From positions 1-61,400 of the forward strand of contig JBOFEZ010000127.1 of the NCBI GenBank assembly GCA_051648365.1: a stretch of DNA of 61,400 nucleotides, given 5' to 3'. The first letter of the stretch is position 1; every line of letters starts with the position of its first letter. The DNA is from JAGNZR01 sp051648365 (GTDB lineage Bacteria > Fusobacteriota > Fusobacteriia > Fusobacteriales > Fusobacteriaceae). Positions 21,957 through 30,663 of this stretch are shown here, piece by piece. Below the pieces are notes generated by a model. That model was not told the DNA's origin. It did no database searches and worked only from the letters and a program-made list of their open reading frames with translations. Made by a program: the position numbers and the translations under genes.

Positions 21957-22937
21957 TTAATCTAGCTTAGGAACTGGTATTTTATCCAGTACCCTCTTCT
22001 CAAGAATAGATTTTGCATTTATATATATTTCAGTTACCCTTGTATCAGCATGTCCTAAAAAATCCCTGATTTCTAATATGTCTGCTCCGTTAAGAGAAAG
22101 CTCAGTAGCTATTGCATGACGGACATTATGTGGACTGATATCTTTACCGATAACTTTTCCCATATCCTGTATGAGTGAATAAAGTCCACGATAGGACATC
22201 TGGGTATTTTTTTCAAAAGAACTAGGAAAGAGAAACATCTCTTCCAACTCTTCTTTTGAAGGCTGATACATTTTTTCCACATAATGTTTATACTTAGCTA
22301 TTTTTTCTACCAGATAGTCATGCATAGGTTTATACTGTTCTTTTCCACTTTTGGTTTTTTCCAATTTTATATAGTGTTCACCATCACGCTTCAGAAGATG
22401 TTTGAACTGAAGATTTAGGAGTTCATTGCTACGCATACCAGTATAAAAAAGAGTTTGAAGTATAAGTGAGTTTCTATAACTTTTATCTCCTCTTACGGGA
22501 TACTTCTCTAAAATCTTTTTTATATCTTCATAAGAAAGCTTTAGTATGTTTTCTAAATCTCTGCTCGTTTTAAAAAGTTGTACATGCTTGAAAGGATTTT
22601 CTACTCCATTTTTTTCCAGTTCTCTGTAAAGAGATTTTAGGGATGAGATAATTTTGTTTATTGAAGTTTTTTTCAAATTTCTCTCGTTCATAAGGTGGAC
22701 AAGATAATCATCTATATCATCCCGCTCTATTTCGGACATAAGATTTATAAGTTCTTCCTGTCCTATGGGCGTATCACCTTCATAGACATAGTTAAGAAAA
22801 TCTTTCAGATAAAAAAGATAATCTTTAATTGTTTTTTCACTACGGTATATATCGAATATGGCTTTCTTTTCTTCCCGGGCACGTTTTTTTCTACGAGAAG
22901 TCGCTAGCCCCTGTTCTGGTCGCTCTATAATATCCAT
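21957..22937 (-). CDS. Tyrosine recombinase, XerC/XerD-like
   Basis: About 326 residues. An N-terminal SAM-like core-binding domain (about 25-110) precedes the catalytic domain. The active residues are visible: Arg in T-G-M-R-S-N-E-L, His-x-x-Arg in P-H-N-V-R-H-A-I-A, His in L-G-H-A-D-T-R-V and the nucleophilic Tyr in E-I-Y-I-N. The start is uncertain: ATG 22937, GTG 22943 or TTG 22946 all follow a weak AGGAA. It lies among housekeeping genes rather than next to an integrated element, so a chromosome-dimer or housekeeping recombinase is more likely than a phage integrase. Confidence 0.82.
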   Translation of the reverse strand: MDIIERPEQGLATSRRKKRAREEKKAIFDIYRSEKTIKDYLFYLKDFLNYVYEGDTPIGQEELINLMSEIERDDIDDYLVHLMNERNLKKTSINKIISSLKSLYRELEKNGVENPFKHVQLFKTSRDLENILKLSYEDIKKILEKYPVRGDKSYRNSLILQTLFYTGMRSNELLNLQFKHLLKRDGEHYIKLEKTKSGKEQYKPMHDYLVEKIAKYKHYVEKMYQPSKEELEEMFLFPSSFEKNTQMSYRGLYSLIQDMGKVIGKDISPHNVRHAIATELSLNGADILEIRDFLGHADTRVTEIYINAKSILEKRVLDKIPVPKLD

Positions 22938-22976
22938 TTCCACCAAATTCCTATAAGTTTATTTATGGAAAATAAA

Positions 22977-23663
22977 TTATTTTTTTAAGATATCTTCTAT
23001 ATTTATTTCTATTACTGCTCCTAATTCAAGGTTTCCTAATTCAAGATTTCCAAATTTAATTCTCTTTAGATAAGTTACATCATTTTTTACAGCATGCATC
23101 ATTTTCTTTACTTGGTGGAATTTTCCTTCCTGAATATTCAGATAGATTTTGTTGCTTTCAACTCTTTCTGCCTGTGCTGGTTTAGTTATATATCCTCCGA
23201 TATCTACTCCAGCTTCTAGAAGTTTCATATCAGCATCAGTTATATTTTTTTCTAGTTCCACATAATATATCTTATCCACATGTTTTTTTGGAGAGATAAG
23301 CTCATGAGCTAATTTTCCATTATTTGTTAAAAGTAGGAGTCCTACTGTATCCTTATCCAGTCTTCCAACTGGGAAAAGATCTTTACGGTTTACCCAGTCA
23401 GGAAGAAGGTCCATAACTGTCGGGTCACGATAATCGTCCACAGCTGTGATATATCCCTCACGCTTATTCATTACATAGTAACGAAACTCCTTATACTCTA
23501 GAGTTTTACCTTCAAACTCAACTTTATCTTTTCCAGGAACTATATTCTCAGTTACAGTTTTTGCTGGGGCTCCATTTAGAAATACCATCTTATTTTTAAT
23601 AAGATCCTTTGTCTCTCTTCTGCTACATATTCCGCATTCTACTAAAAATTTATCTAATCTCAT
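22977..23663 (-). CDS. RsuA/RluB-family rRNA pseudouridine synthase
   Basis: 228 residues. An S4 RNA-binding domain opens the protein (M-R-L-D-K-F-L-V-E-C-G-I-C-S-R-R-E). The catalytic block G-R-L-D-K-D-T-V-G-L-L-L-L-T-N-N-G holds the nucleophilic Asp. The family converts specific uridines in 16S or 23S rRNA to pseudouridine; which site cannot be decided by eye. It lies 10 bp after the photolyase gene on the same strand and is probably co-transcribed. Confidence 0.9.
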   Translation of the reverse strand: MRLDKFLVECGICSRRETKDLIKNKMVFLNGAPAKTVTENIVPGKDKVEFEGKTLEYKEFRYYVMNKREGYITAVDDYRDPTVMDLLPDWVNRKDLFPVGRLDKDTVGLLLLTNNGKLAHELISPKKHVDKIYYVELEKNITDADMKLLEAGVDIGGYITKPAQAERVESNKIYLNIQEGKFHQVKKMMHAVKNDVTYLKRIKFGNLELGNLELGAVIEINIEDILKK

Positions 23664-23673
23664 ATTAACTCCT

Positions 23674-25047
23674 TCATATTTTTATTTTTTTTATTTTTTT
23701 CAAAAGTCCATTTTCATTCATATATCTTATTTTACCAAAAACAGATCGTTCCTTCCAGGCACGGTCATGTTTTCCATAGCACCACGCAACTCCTGTAAAG
23801 GAGTTTGGATCTCTTCCATCTAAAAAGTATCGGTTATTGAGGTAAAGAGTATGGTTAAAAGCTGTTTCGGGATCAGGGCTCCACTCCAAAATTTTTTTAG
23901 CCCAATACATCCTTAGATAAGAATCCATAGTTCCTAGTGTTACGAGTGATTTCTGAGCCTCGTTCCAGTATTCGTCGTGGGTTTTCCAGTTTTCTAACTC
24001 TTTCAAGGTATAAAGGTAGGGACGATTATCCCCTTTATGTTTTTCTAGAGTTTCATAGCACCAAGAGGGGAGAATTTTATTGAAATCAGAATAATTTCTA
24101 TTGAAATAACAGAAATTAAAAGCCAGTTCCCTACGAACTATAAGTTCTTCCAAAAAACCTTCTATAGCCTCCTCGGCTTTACCACTGTTTACAACTTTAT
24201 TGTATATATAGTGGGGAGAAATCTGCCCAAAATGGAGAAAAGGGCTTAGTCCCGAGTGAAAATTTTGGAAAGGGCTATTGGAATAAAGATGATAAAAATC
24301 GAGTTTTTTTTCTATAAACTCATCCAAAATTTTTTCACCTGAAGTTTCTCCACCTTCTATGCAGAGAGGATAAAAATTATCATCAGATATCGACTGAAGA
24401 AAATTTTCTCGATTTTCTTTATTTTCAATATCCCAAAGTTTTTCTTTAAGACTCTCGAATTTTCCATAATTTATATTATGACACTTTATTTTGCTTCCAT
24501 CTAAAAACTCATCCCTGGGATTTTTAATAAATCCAGAAACTTTGCTATTTATTTTTTTTCTCACCGTATAGGCTCCGTACTCCTCATGATCGGAAGCTGT
24601 TTCGACGGGAACGATAAGGTTGGACTCTACTTCATAAAAAGAAGAACTATTTTCTCTTGTAATTTTCAAATTGAGATCTCTATTAAAATTCAGATAGCCT
24701 TTATCAGTTACTAGAGCCACTGAAAATTTCCCTATCTCCCCTGCAATTTCGGCAGGATCTCCCAAAAAAATATTCAGTTCAATTTTTTCATTTCTTAAAT
24801 TTTTCTGAAAATTATATATTCCATCCAGAAGAAATTGATAGCTTCTACGCTTTGCTTCTGGGTAATCTGGATTTAACACAAAAAATAAAAGCAATGGTTT
24901 ACCTGTTCTTTCTGACAGATTTTTAGAAAATTCAAGAGTGTGATTATATTTTATCCGTGGCGAGTTCTGTATCCAACAGGCTACATAATCTCCTTCTTTA
25001 TCTAATTCCTTATTATTGAGATTCCGTACTCTTTCTCTTTGGACCAT
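23674..25047 (-). CDS. phrB: Deoxyribodipyrimidine photolyase
   Basis: 457 residues, the usual CPD photolyase length. The N-terminal Rossmann-like antenna domain begins at about 20 (Y-V-A-C-W-I-Q-N-S-P-R). The C-terminal FAD-binding domain has E-L-I-V-R-R-E-L-A-F-N-F, then W-K-T-H-D-E-Y-W-N-E-A-Q and M-R-M-Y-W-A-K-K-I-L-E-W. The N-D-R-Y-type segment reads L-N-N-R-Y-F-L-D-G-R-D-P-N. These resemble the class II photolyases (W-x-x-H-x-x-W-N and R-M-Y-W-A-K-K). It repairs UV-induced cyclobutane dimers using light. It heads a leftward cluster running through the pseudouridine synthase gene. Confidence 0.9.
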   Translation of the reverse strand: MVQRERVRNLNNKELDKEGDYVACWIQNSPRIKYNHTLEFSKNLSERTGKPLLLFFVLNPDYPEAKRRSYQFLLDGIYNFQKNLRNEKIELNIFLGDPAEIAGEIGKFSVALVTDKGYLNFNRDLNLKITRENSSSFYEVESNLIVPVETASDHEEYGAYTVRKKINSKVSGFIKNPRDEFLDGSKIKCHNINYGKFESLKEKLWDIENKENRENFLQSISDDNFYPLCIEGGETSGEKILDEFIEKKLDFYHLYSNSPFQNFHSGLSPFLHFGQISPHYIYNKVVNSGKAEEAIEGFLEELIVRRELAFNFCYFNRNYSDFNKILPSWCYETLEKHKGDNRPYLYTLKELENWKTHDEYWNEAQKSLVTLGTMDSYLRMYWAKKILEWSPDPETAFNHTLYLNNRYFLDGRDPNSFTGVAWCYGKHDRAWKERSVFGKIRYMNENGLLKKIKKIKI

Positions 25048-25166
25048 AGTTTCTCCTCTCTAAAGCAATATTTATATTATAACATATTTAACCATAAAGT
25101 AAAACATCGTGGAAATTTTTCGAAAATATAGTATAATATCTTTAGAAAAAGATAAAGGAGATTTTA

Positions 25167-25712
25167 ATGATAGATTTTAAAAAAATAGATGAATATATAG
25201 ATATTATCGAAAACAACAGAATACCGGAGGGTATGGATTTTAATAACTTGGCTCTGGATTTTTTCAAAGTCACTCAGACTCTTCCTCTTTCTAAATATCT
25301 GAGAAAAATAGACCGTACGAACAGAATGCCGAAAATAATGAATATGAAAAAAGCCGGGGAAGTTTTATATTACAGCGAAAAAGATGAAGATGTAAAAAGT
25401 TTTCTCAGCCGTAAAGGTTATAAGGAGATGCCACAGTTTAATTACCGTTCTATCCTACTTTTACGTAAAGTAGAACCTCTCGATAACTGGATGAAAGTTC
25501 TTCAATTTTATGAGGGAAAGGGAAGTCTTCAAGAAATTTCAGATTCTTTAAAACCTAAACTCCTTCCACTAGAAGTAGAAAAACTGGAGAATCACGTTAA
25601 GGATGAACTGCGAGTAGATGATAAAGAGTTAAACTGGATTCTGAAACTCTTTGGAAAAGTCCAAAAGGATAAACAACTTCAAAAATCTCTAAAAAAACTT
25701 CTGGATAATTGA
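25167..25712 (+). CDS. Hypothetical protein, 181 residues
   Basis: A cytoplasmic-looking, charged protein (many Lys, Glu, Leu) with no signal peptide or transmembrane segment. AAGGAG precedes the ATG. It is predicted by eye to be mostly helical, with a Lys-rich amphipathic C-terminus (V-Q-K-D-K-Q-L-Q-K-S-L-K-K-L). The segment S-K-Y-L-R-K-I-D-R-T-N-R-M-P-K is strongly basic and might bind nucleic acid. I recognise no family. It ends just before the promoter of the queuosine-salvage unit. Confidence 0.65.
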   Translation: MIDFKKIDEYIDIIENNRIPEGMDFNNLALDFFKVTQTLPLSKYLRKIDRTNRMPKIMNMKKAGEVLYYSEKDEDVKSFLSRKGYKEMPQFNYRSILLLRKVEPLDNWMKVLQFYEGKGSLQEISDSLKPKLLPLEVEKLENHVKDELRVDDKELNWILKLFGKVQKDKQLQKSLKKLLDN

Positions 25713-25722
25713 TAATATTTTC

Positions 25723-25751
25723 TTTACTTTTCAGTGCAAAACCTGTATAAT
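25723..25751 (+). promoter_or_regulatory. Promoter of the preQ1-like leader
   Basis: TTTACT (25723-25728), a 17-bp spacer and a perfect TATAAT (25746-25751). Transcription would start near 25758, giving a leader of about 200 nt before the radical-SAM gene. Confidence 0.65.
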
Positions 25752-25784
25752 TTATTCTGGAAATTAAATAAAAAAATCCTGTTT

Positions 25785-25868
25785 TCAGGGACATGTTCGT
25801 TTGACCATCCATGTATAAAAAACTAGGCTTGTAAAAAAGTTTAGGGGGCAGTATGCCCTCTTTTTTTT
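25785..25868 (+). promoter_or_regulatory. preQ1-I riboswitch-like leader with terminator
   Basis: A 5-bp stem ACATG (25791-25795) / CATGT (25810-25814) is followed at once by ATAAAAAACTAGG (25815-25827). This is the same arrangement as the preQ1-I aptamer, whose 3' tail is A-rich and ends in CUA. The pseudoknot partner in the loop is not a clean match, so the call is tentative. An intrinsic terminator follows (GGGGGC 25844-25849, loop, GCCCTC 25855-25860, eight T). Downstream genes for queuosine-precursor handling support the assignment. Confidence 0.55.
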
Positions 25869-25899
25869 ACTCACTTAGTTTATATATATAACTTTGGTT

Positions 25900-25924
25900 A
25901 ACCGGCATATCAGCTGGTTTTTTT
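25900..25924 (+). terminator. Second terminator-like hairpin in the same leader
   Basis: AACCGGC (25900-25906) pairs with GCTGGTT (25913-25919) around an ATATCA loop, followed by a run of T. It sits about 40 bases before the radical-SAM start codon. Confidence 0.7.
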
Positions 25925-25963
25925 ATTGGAAAAAATTAAAAAAATATAGAAAGGTTGGTAACT

Positions 25964-26668
25964 ATGGGAAATCGTTACAGTAAAATAGATGAAGAGAATA
26001 GGCGGGAGATAGTTCTTCTAAAAAGCTATCCATGTGCCTACGGAAAATGCAGTTTCTGTAATTATATCGAGGATAACACCCGGGATGAAAAACTTATGGA
26101 GAGTGTGAATTTTGAGACACTGGATGAGGTGACTGGAGAGTACGGTTCACTAGAAGTCATAAATTCCGGTTCTGTATTTGAACTGCCCCGAACAACACTG
26201 GAAAAAATCCGTGAAATAGTGGAGAAAAAAAATATAGGTATTCTCTATTTTGAGATCTATTACGGTTATCATAAAAGGCTGGAAGAGATAGTCTCTTTCT
26301 TCCCAGGAGTAGAGATAAGATTCCGTATGGGACTAGAGACTTTTGACAATGATTTCAGAGTGGATGTCTATAATAAAAATTTTCGTCTGGAAGAGAAAGA
26401 ACTTCTTGAACTTGGAGAAAAACTCTTCTCTGTATGTCTTATGGTATGTACCCAGGGTCAGACAAGAGAGATGATAAGGAAGGATATCGAGCTAGGTCTG
26501 AAATATTTTCGGAGTGTCACTGTAAATATATTTATAGATAACGGAACAGTTGTTAAGAGAGATCCCGAACTAGTAAAATGGTTTCTGAAAGAATTCTATA
26601 TTCTAAGGGAAAATCCACGTGTAGAACTTCTTATAGATAACAAGGATTTGGGAGTTTTTGAACAATAA
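25964..26668 (+). CDS. Small radical-SAM protein, candidate queuosine-salvage enzyme (QueL-like)
   Basis: 234 residues from ATG 25964, nine bases after AAGG. The cluster motif is C-A-Y-G-K-C-S-F-C (C-x4-C-x2-C), not the standard C-x3-C-x2-C. The protein is short for the superfamily. It is followed 18 bp later by a YhhQ-family transporter gene and preceded by a preQ1-like leader. Known biology: some gut bacteria release queuine through a non-canonical radical-SAM lyase (QueL) next to queuosine-transport genes. The QueL assignment here is inferred from context and size, not from recognised residues beyond the cysteine motif. Confidence 0.6.
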   Translation: MGNRYSKIDEENRREIVLLKSYPCAYGKCSFCNYIEDNTRDEKLMESVNFETLDEVTGEYGSLEVINSGSVFELPRTTLEKIREIVEKKNIGILYFEIYYGYHKRLEEIVSFFPGVEIRFRMGLETFDNDFRVDVYNKNFRLEEKELLELGEKLFSVCLMVCTQGQTREMIRKDIELGLKYFRSVTVNIFIDNGTVVKRDPELVKWFLKEFYILRENPRVELLIDNKDLGVFEQ

Positions 26669-26685
26669 TTTGAAGGAGAATAAAA

Positions 26686-27402
26686 ATGAGAAATGAATAT
26701 CTATGGTTAATAATGCTGATAGTCAATTTTGGATCTATCATGTTTGCTTATAAAAAATTTGGGAAGATAGGGCTTTATATCTGGGTTCCTATCTCTACTC
26801 TGATGGCAAATCTTCAAGTTGTACTTTTTGTGGATCTTTTTGGATTTGGAACTACTCTAGGAAACATTATGTATGCTGGAGGATTTCTTGTAACAGATAT
26901 ACTTTCTGAAAATTATGGAGAGGAAGAGGCTAGAACGGCTGTTAAGATAGGATTTTTCACTATGATAGTGGCTACACTCCTGATGCAGATAGCAATCAAT
27001 TTTACTCCGAGCGGTTTTGATGAAGCACTGAATAACTATGGGAGTATGAAGCTTATATTTGGATTTATGCCAAGACTTATGGTGGCTGGTTTGGTAGCTT
27101 ACGGAGTATCACAGTTCCACGATATCAGAGCATATAACTTCTGGAAAAAAAGATTTCCTGCAACAAAACATATCTGGATTCGTAATAATCTGAGCACTCT
27201 TGTAAGCCAGTTTATAGACAACCTTGTATTTACAGCTATTGCCTTTTGGGGAGTTATGCCTTTTGAAGTACTCCAAGAGATATTCTGGAGTACTTATTTC
27301 ATTAAATTTATAGTGGCTTCAGCAGATACACCTTTTGTATATCTAGCTAACTATATGAAGAGAAACAGTAAGGTTCAAGAGATTAAGGTTGAAATCTCCT
27401 AA
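26686..27402 (+). CDS. yhhQ: YhhQ-family queuosine-precursor transporter
   Basis: 238 residues with about six transmembrane helices. Family landmarks include F-L-V-T-D-I-L-S-E-N-Y-G-E-E-E-A-R (about 66-82) and the C-terminal S-Q-F-I-D-N-L-V-F-T-A-I-A-F-W-G. YhhQ/VUT proteins import preQ0, preQ1 or queuine across the inner membrane. Which of these is carried cannot be told. Its stop codon is one base from the convergent cbiJ stop with no obvious terminator between them. Confidence 0.88.
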   Translation: MRNEYLWLIMLIVNFGSIMFAYKKFGKIGLYIWVPISTLMANLQVVLFVDLFGFGTTLGNIMYAGGFLVTDILSENYGEEEARTAVKIGFFTMIVATLLMQIAINFTPSGFDEALNNYGSMKLIFGFMPRLMVAGLVAYGVSQFHDIRAYNFWKKRFPATKHIWIRNNLSTLVSQFIDNLVFTAIAFWGVMPFEVLQEIFWSTYFIKFIVASADTPFVYLANYMKRNSKVQEIKVEIS

Positions 27403-27403
27403 T

Positions 27404-28144
27404 CTACTGGTTAATAATTTTATGAACCAATTCACTTATAGAATGAGAAACCTGCCCATAGTTAACTATGGGCTTTTTTAAATAGATAATATTGGTTGAA
27501 TTTTTTTTACAAGCTTCAACCTTTTCCATCTCTCCCCCTGTTTTACCAGATTGCTTAGTTACAAGGTGCTTAATACTATATTCCTGTATCATAGCACTGT
27601 TCATATTTTGGGAGAAAGGACCTTGAAGTGCCAAAATATTTTTAGGAGATATACCAGCATAGTTACATTTCTGAATAACCTCGAGTGTGGGAAGTACTCG
27701 GAAATAGATACTGTTTAAATTTTTTAAATTTTTAAATTTCTCTATTGTATTACTTCCTAAAGTGACCAAGATATTTCCCTGGAGAGCTTCTAAATGCTCT
27801 GCTATTTTTTCTGGAGTGGCGAAACAATTTTTTTCCTCCATCTCTATCTCTTCCCTCTCATATCTGAAATAGGTAAGATTCATCTCTTTTGAAATCTCTA
27901 TGGCATTAGCAGATATCTCACGAGCATAGGGATGGCTTAAATCTGCCACCACTTCTATTCCTTCATCTCTTACAAATTCACGAATCTCATCATAAGACAG
28001 TTTTTTTCCTAAAGTCTTTATACCATACTCTTTTAAAAGTTCTTCACCATATTCTGTGGCAACAGTAGCTATTAAAAGATTTTTTTCGGGGAACATCTCT
28101 ATAAAATCTCTGGAATCTTTTGTTCCCCCAATGACCCATATCAC
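27404..28144 (-). CDS. cbiJ: Cobalt-precorrin-6A reductase CbiJ
   Basis: 246 residues. The N-terminus I-W-V-I-G-G-T-K-D-S-R-D-F is the typical nucleotide-binding start of CobK/CbiJ. V-V-A-D-L-S-H-P-Y-A and L-V-T-K-Q-S-G-K-T-G-G are family motifs. It reduces cobalt-precorrin-6A to 6B with NAD(P)H. It is the last gene of the leftward cobalamin operon, and its start overlaps the end of cbiH by 4 bp (ATGA-type overlap). Confidence 0.9.
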   Translation of the reverse strand: MIWVIGGTKDSRDFIEMFPEKNLLIATVATEYGEELLKEYGIKTLGKKLSYDEIREFVRDEGIEVVADLSHPYAREISANAIEISKEMNLTYFRYEREEIEMEEKNCFATPEKIAEHLEALQGNILVTLGSNTIEKFKNLKNLNSIYFRVLPTLEVIQKCNYAGISPKNILALQGPFSQNMNSAMIQEYSIKHLVTKQSGKTGGEMEKVEACKKNSTNIIYLKKPIVNYGQVSHSISELVHKIINQ

Positions 28145-28872
28145 AGCTTATAACCTCTTGGAGTTATCATCTTTCCATCAGCGATATAGGTTTTTGAATT
28201 TCCTATTATTACCATTGTAAACATATCTATATCTAGATTTAAAAAATTCTCTAAATTACTAAAAGTACAGCTCTCTCCCTCTCTTCCTATATTCTTTAAT
28301 ATTGCCACAGGAGTTTCAGGAGATTTATGCTTCAAAAATATCTCTTGAGCTTCTACTATCTGAGTTGTTCTACCTTTGCTTTTAGGATTATATAGAGATA
28401 TAACAAAATCTCCCATGCTTGCCATTTCTAGTCTTTTTCTTATAACGTCCCAATCAGTTAAAAGGTCGCTCAGACTTATAGTTGCAGAATCATGCATAAT
28501 TGGAGCACCAGCAATGGCTGCACCGGCGATTGAAGATGTTATTCCTGGAACAACTATCACTTCTACCTCTGTATCCTTGGCAACTTCCAACATTATTCCT
28601 GCCATTCCGTAGATTCCTGCATCTCCACTACTTATTAGAGCTACATCTTTTCCCTCTCTGCATATTTTTAATACCTCTTCACATCTCTCAACCTCTTTTT
28701 TCATTCCTGACGAGTAGAACTCTTTATTGGAAAACTCATCTCTCACAAGGTCTATATATGTGCAGTAACCTGCTATAACATCTACCTTTTCCAAAGTTCT
28801 ATAAGCTTTAACCGAGATGTTTTCCATATCTCCAGGTCCGATTCCTACAACATAAATTTTATTTTTTTTCAT
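28141..28872 (-). CDS. cbiH: Cobalt-precorrin-3 C17-methyltransferase CbiH
   Basis: 243 residues from ATG 28872, which is preceded by GGAGAG. A longer in-frame start at 28911 would extend further into cbiG. The opening K-I-Y-V-V-G-I-G-P-G-D-M-E-N-I-S is the tetrapyrrole methylase glycine-rich loop. A-L-I-S-S-G-D-A-G-I-Y-G-M and V-P-G-I-T-S complete the SAM site, and A-I-L-K-N-I-G-R-E-G is typical of CobJ/CbiH. It methylates C17 and contracts the ring. Confidence 0.9.
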   Translation of the reverse strand: MKKNKIYVVGIGPGDMENISVKAYRTLEKVDVIAGYCTYIDLVRDEFSNKEFYSSGMKKEVERCEEVLKICREGKDVALISSGDAGIYGMAGIMLEVAKDTEVEVIVVPGITSSIAGAAIAGAPIMHDSATISLSDLLTDWDVIRKRLEMASMGDFVISLYNPKSKGRTTQIVEAQEIFLKHKSPETPVAILKNIGREGESCTFSNLENFLNLDIDMFTMVIIGNSKTYIADGKMITPRGYKL

Positions 28873-29905
28873 TTCCAAAACTCTCCTCATAAATTGATAG
28901 GGTAACTCCATCTTTTACATATTTTTCTTCAATTAAAATCCCTGTTTTTCCTGATGCTAGAAATGCACAAGGAGCAGAAACAGAAGAAACTCCAATTGAA
29001 GATTTTACAAATTCAGAACCTTCAAACATATCTTCTATCTCTCTTATCTCATCACGGGATATTATTCTCAGTGTCTTGTCCAAATCTGCAACTGCCTCTA
29101 AAAGACCAACTTCATCTGCCTTCAGATCCACTGTGGCAAAAAGTTTTATGCTTTTCAGAGAGAGATTATTCTTCTTCATAGCTTCTAAGATAGCTGATAT
29201 TATCTGTTCTTTACTCGTTCCTCTTCGGCACCCGATTCCAAGAACAAGATTTTTAGGATAGATCCTCATTATCTCTACCTCTTCTCTGTTAGAGGCTATT
29301 ACAACTCCGCTTGGAGATTTTTTTCCACCTAAGTTTCCCTCTTCCCTAATAATTTGAAGATTATCTGGAATCATAAGTTCCACAATCTGTCCATCAACCA
29401 ATAGGCTTGTGAGTTTTTTCGCTTTTTCTAGTGACTCCATCTGACAATTCAAACGTTCAGACAGAGTATCCAGTGCAATCTTACCTGTTACATCACTACT
29501 TGTGGTTATAATAGGTGTCATATGGAATTTTTCCGAGAGTTTTAGGGAGAGTTCATTGGCTCCACCCAGATGTCCTGAAAGCAGGGAGATTACAAAATTC
29601 AGATTCTCATCCACTACAATCACAGCAGGGTCAATATCTTTGCTCTTTAAAAGCCCAGCAATTTTTCTGACAACTATTCCTGTTGCCATAATAAATATAT
29701 GAGCATCGTATTTGTGGAAATTGCTATTAAGTTCCTCGGTAAAATTGTCCATCCCTATCCACTCTGGATTCTCAGAAAAAGCAGAATGAAATTTTTTCAG
29801 AATAAAAACATCGCACCTTATTTTTTCAGAAATAACTTTCCCTGTAATTCCTGCACCCTTTGTCACTGTCCAAAGAGCAATTTTTTTTCCGTAGCTCTCC
29901 CTCAT
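28859..29905 (-). CDS. cbiG: Cobalt-precorrin-5A hydrolase CbiG
   Basis: 348 residues, full length. The N-terminal CbiG domain has F-I-M-A-T-G-I-V-V-R and L-L-S-G-H-L-G-G-A-N-E-L. The C-terminal domain has L-V-L-G-I-G-C-R-R-G-T-S and A-F-L-A-S-G-K-T-G-I-L-I-E. It removes the two-carbon fragment (acetaldehyde) from cobalt-precorrin-5A in the anaerobic route, which identifies this as an oxygen-independent pathway. It overlaps cbiH by 14 bp. Confidence 0.92.
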   Translation of the reverse strand: MRESYGKKIALWTVTKGAGITGKVISEKIRCDVFILKKFHSAFSENPEWIGMDNFTEELNSNFHKYDAHIFIMATGIVVRKIAGLLKSKDIDPAVIVVDENLNFVISLLSGHLGGANELSLKLSEKFHMTPIITTSSDVTGKIALDTLSERLNCQMESLEKAKKLTSLLVDGQIVELMIPDNLQIIREEGNLGGKKSPSGVVIASNREEVEIMRIYPKNLVLGIGCRRGTSKEQIISAILEAMKKNNLSLKSIKLFATVDLKADEVGLLEAVADLDKTLRIISRDEIREIEDMFEGSEFVKSSIGVSSVSAPCAFLASGKTGILIEEKYVKDGVTLSIYEESFGNEKK

Positions 29906-29907
29906 AC

Positions 29908-30663
29908 CTATATTCCTTTTCTGTATTCGTGGGTAAAGCTTTTATCATAAAGCTTTGACAGTTCGAAGTTATCTCCTATAAAATCTCCCACCAGTATCTG
30001 TGCTGTCTTTTTTATTCCTGATTCTTTTACAAGCTCTTCTATGGTTTCCAGAGTTCCTATAATAATATTCTGATCTTCCCAAGTTGCTTTCTCTACTATG
30101 GCTACCGGTGTTGTAGTTGGATAGTGAGTAATCAGTCTTTTTACTACATCCCCTATCATATGTACAGAAAGAAATATTGCCATTGAAGCTCTATGGGAAG
30201 CAAGTTTTTCCAATGCTTCCTCCTCAGGAACAGGTGTTCTTCCCTCCAGTCTTGTACAGATAACAGTTTGAGAAACTCCTGGAAGAGTAAACTCTCTTTT
30301 GATAGCAGCAGCAGAGGCAACAAAGGAAGAAACTCCAGGTATAACCTCGTATTCTATTCCATCGTTATCCAGTAGTACCATCTGCTCTCTTATTGCACCA
30401 TAGATAGATGGATCTCCAGTATGTACCCTTGCTACAAGTTTACCTTCTGAAACTCCTCTTTTTATAACTGCGACAACCTCTTCAAGAGTCATACCAGCAC
30501 TGTTAAATATCTCTGCTCCATCTTTATGGCATCCTATTATAGCTGGATTCACCAAAGAACCTGCATAAATTATTATATCTGCCCTTTCTACTATCTTTCT
30601 ACCCTTTACCGTTATTAAATCTGGATCTCCTGGCCCAGCTCCTATGAAATAAACTTTTTCCAT
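29908..30663 (-). CDS. cbiF: Cobalt-precorrin-4 C11-methyltransferase CbiF
   Basis: 251 residues. V-Y-F-I-G-A-G-P-G-D-P-D-L-I-T-V-K-G-R is the CbiF/CobM opening. V-A-R-V-H-T-G-D-P-S-I-Y-G-A and E-V-I-P-G-V-S-S-F form the SAM pocket. T-R-L-E-G-R-T-P-V-P-E (about 138-148) is characteristic of this C11 methylase. It is embedded in the cbi operon, and its start overlaps the cbiL end by 22 bp. Confidence 0.92.
   Translation of the reverse strand: MEKVYFIGAGPGDPDLITVKGRKIVERADIIIYAGSLVNPAIIGCHKDGAEIFNSAGMTLEEVVAVIKRGVSEGKLVARVHTGDPSIYGAIREQMVLLDNDGIEYEVIPGVSSFVASAAAIKREFTLPGVSQTVICTRLEGRTPVPEEEALEKLASHRASMAIFLSVHMIGDVVKRLITHYPTTTPVAIVEKATWEDQNIIIGTLETIEELVKESGIKKTAQILVGDFIGDNFELSKLYDKSFTHEYRKGI

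Noticed and set aside
21957..22937. Integrase marking an integrated element
   Set aside because: The flanks are housekeeping genes on the same strand, no tRNA or att-like direct repeats were seen, and no phage or conjugation genes occur.
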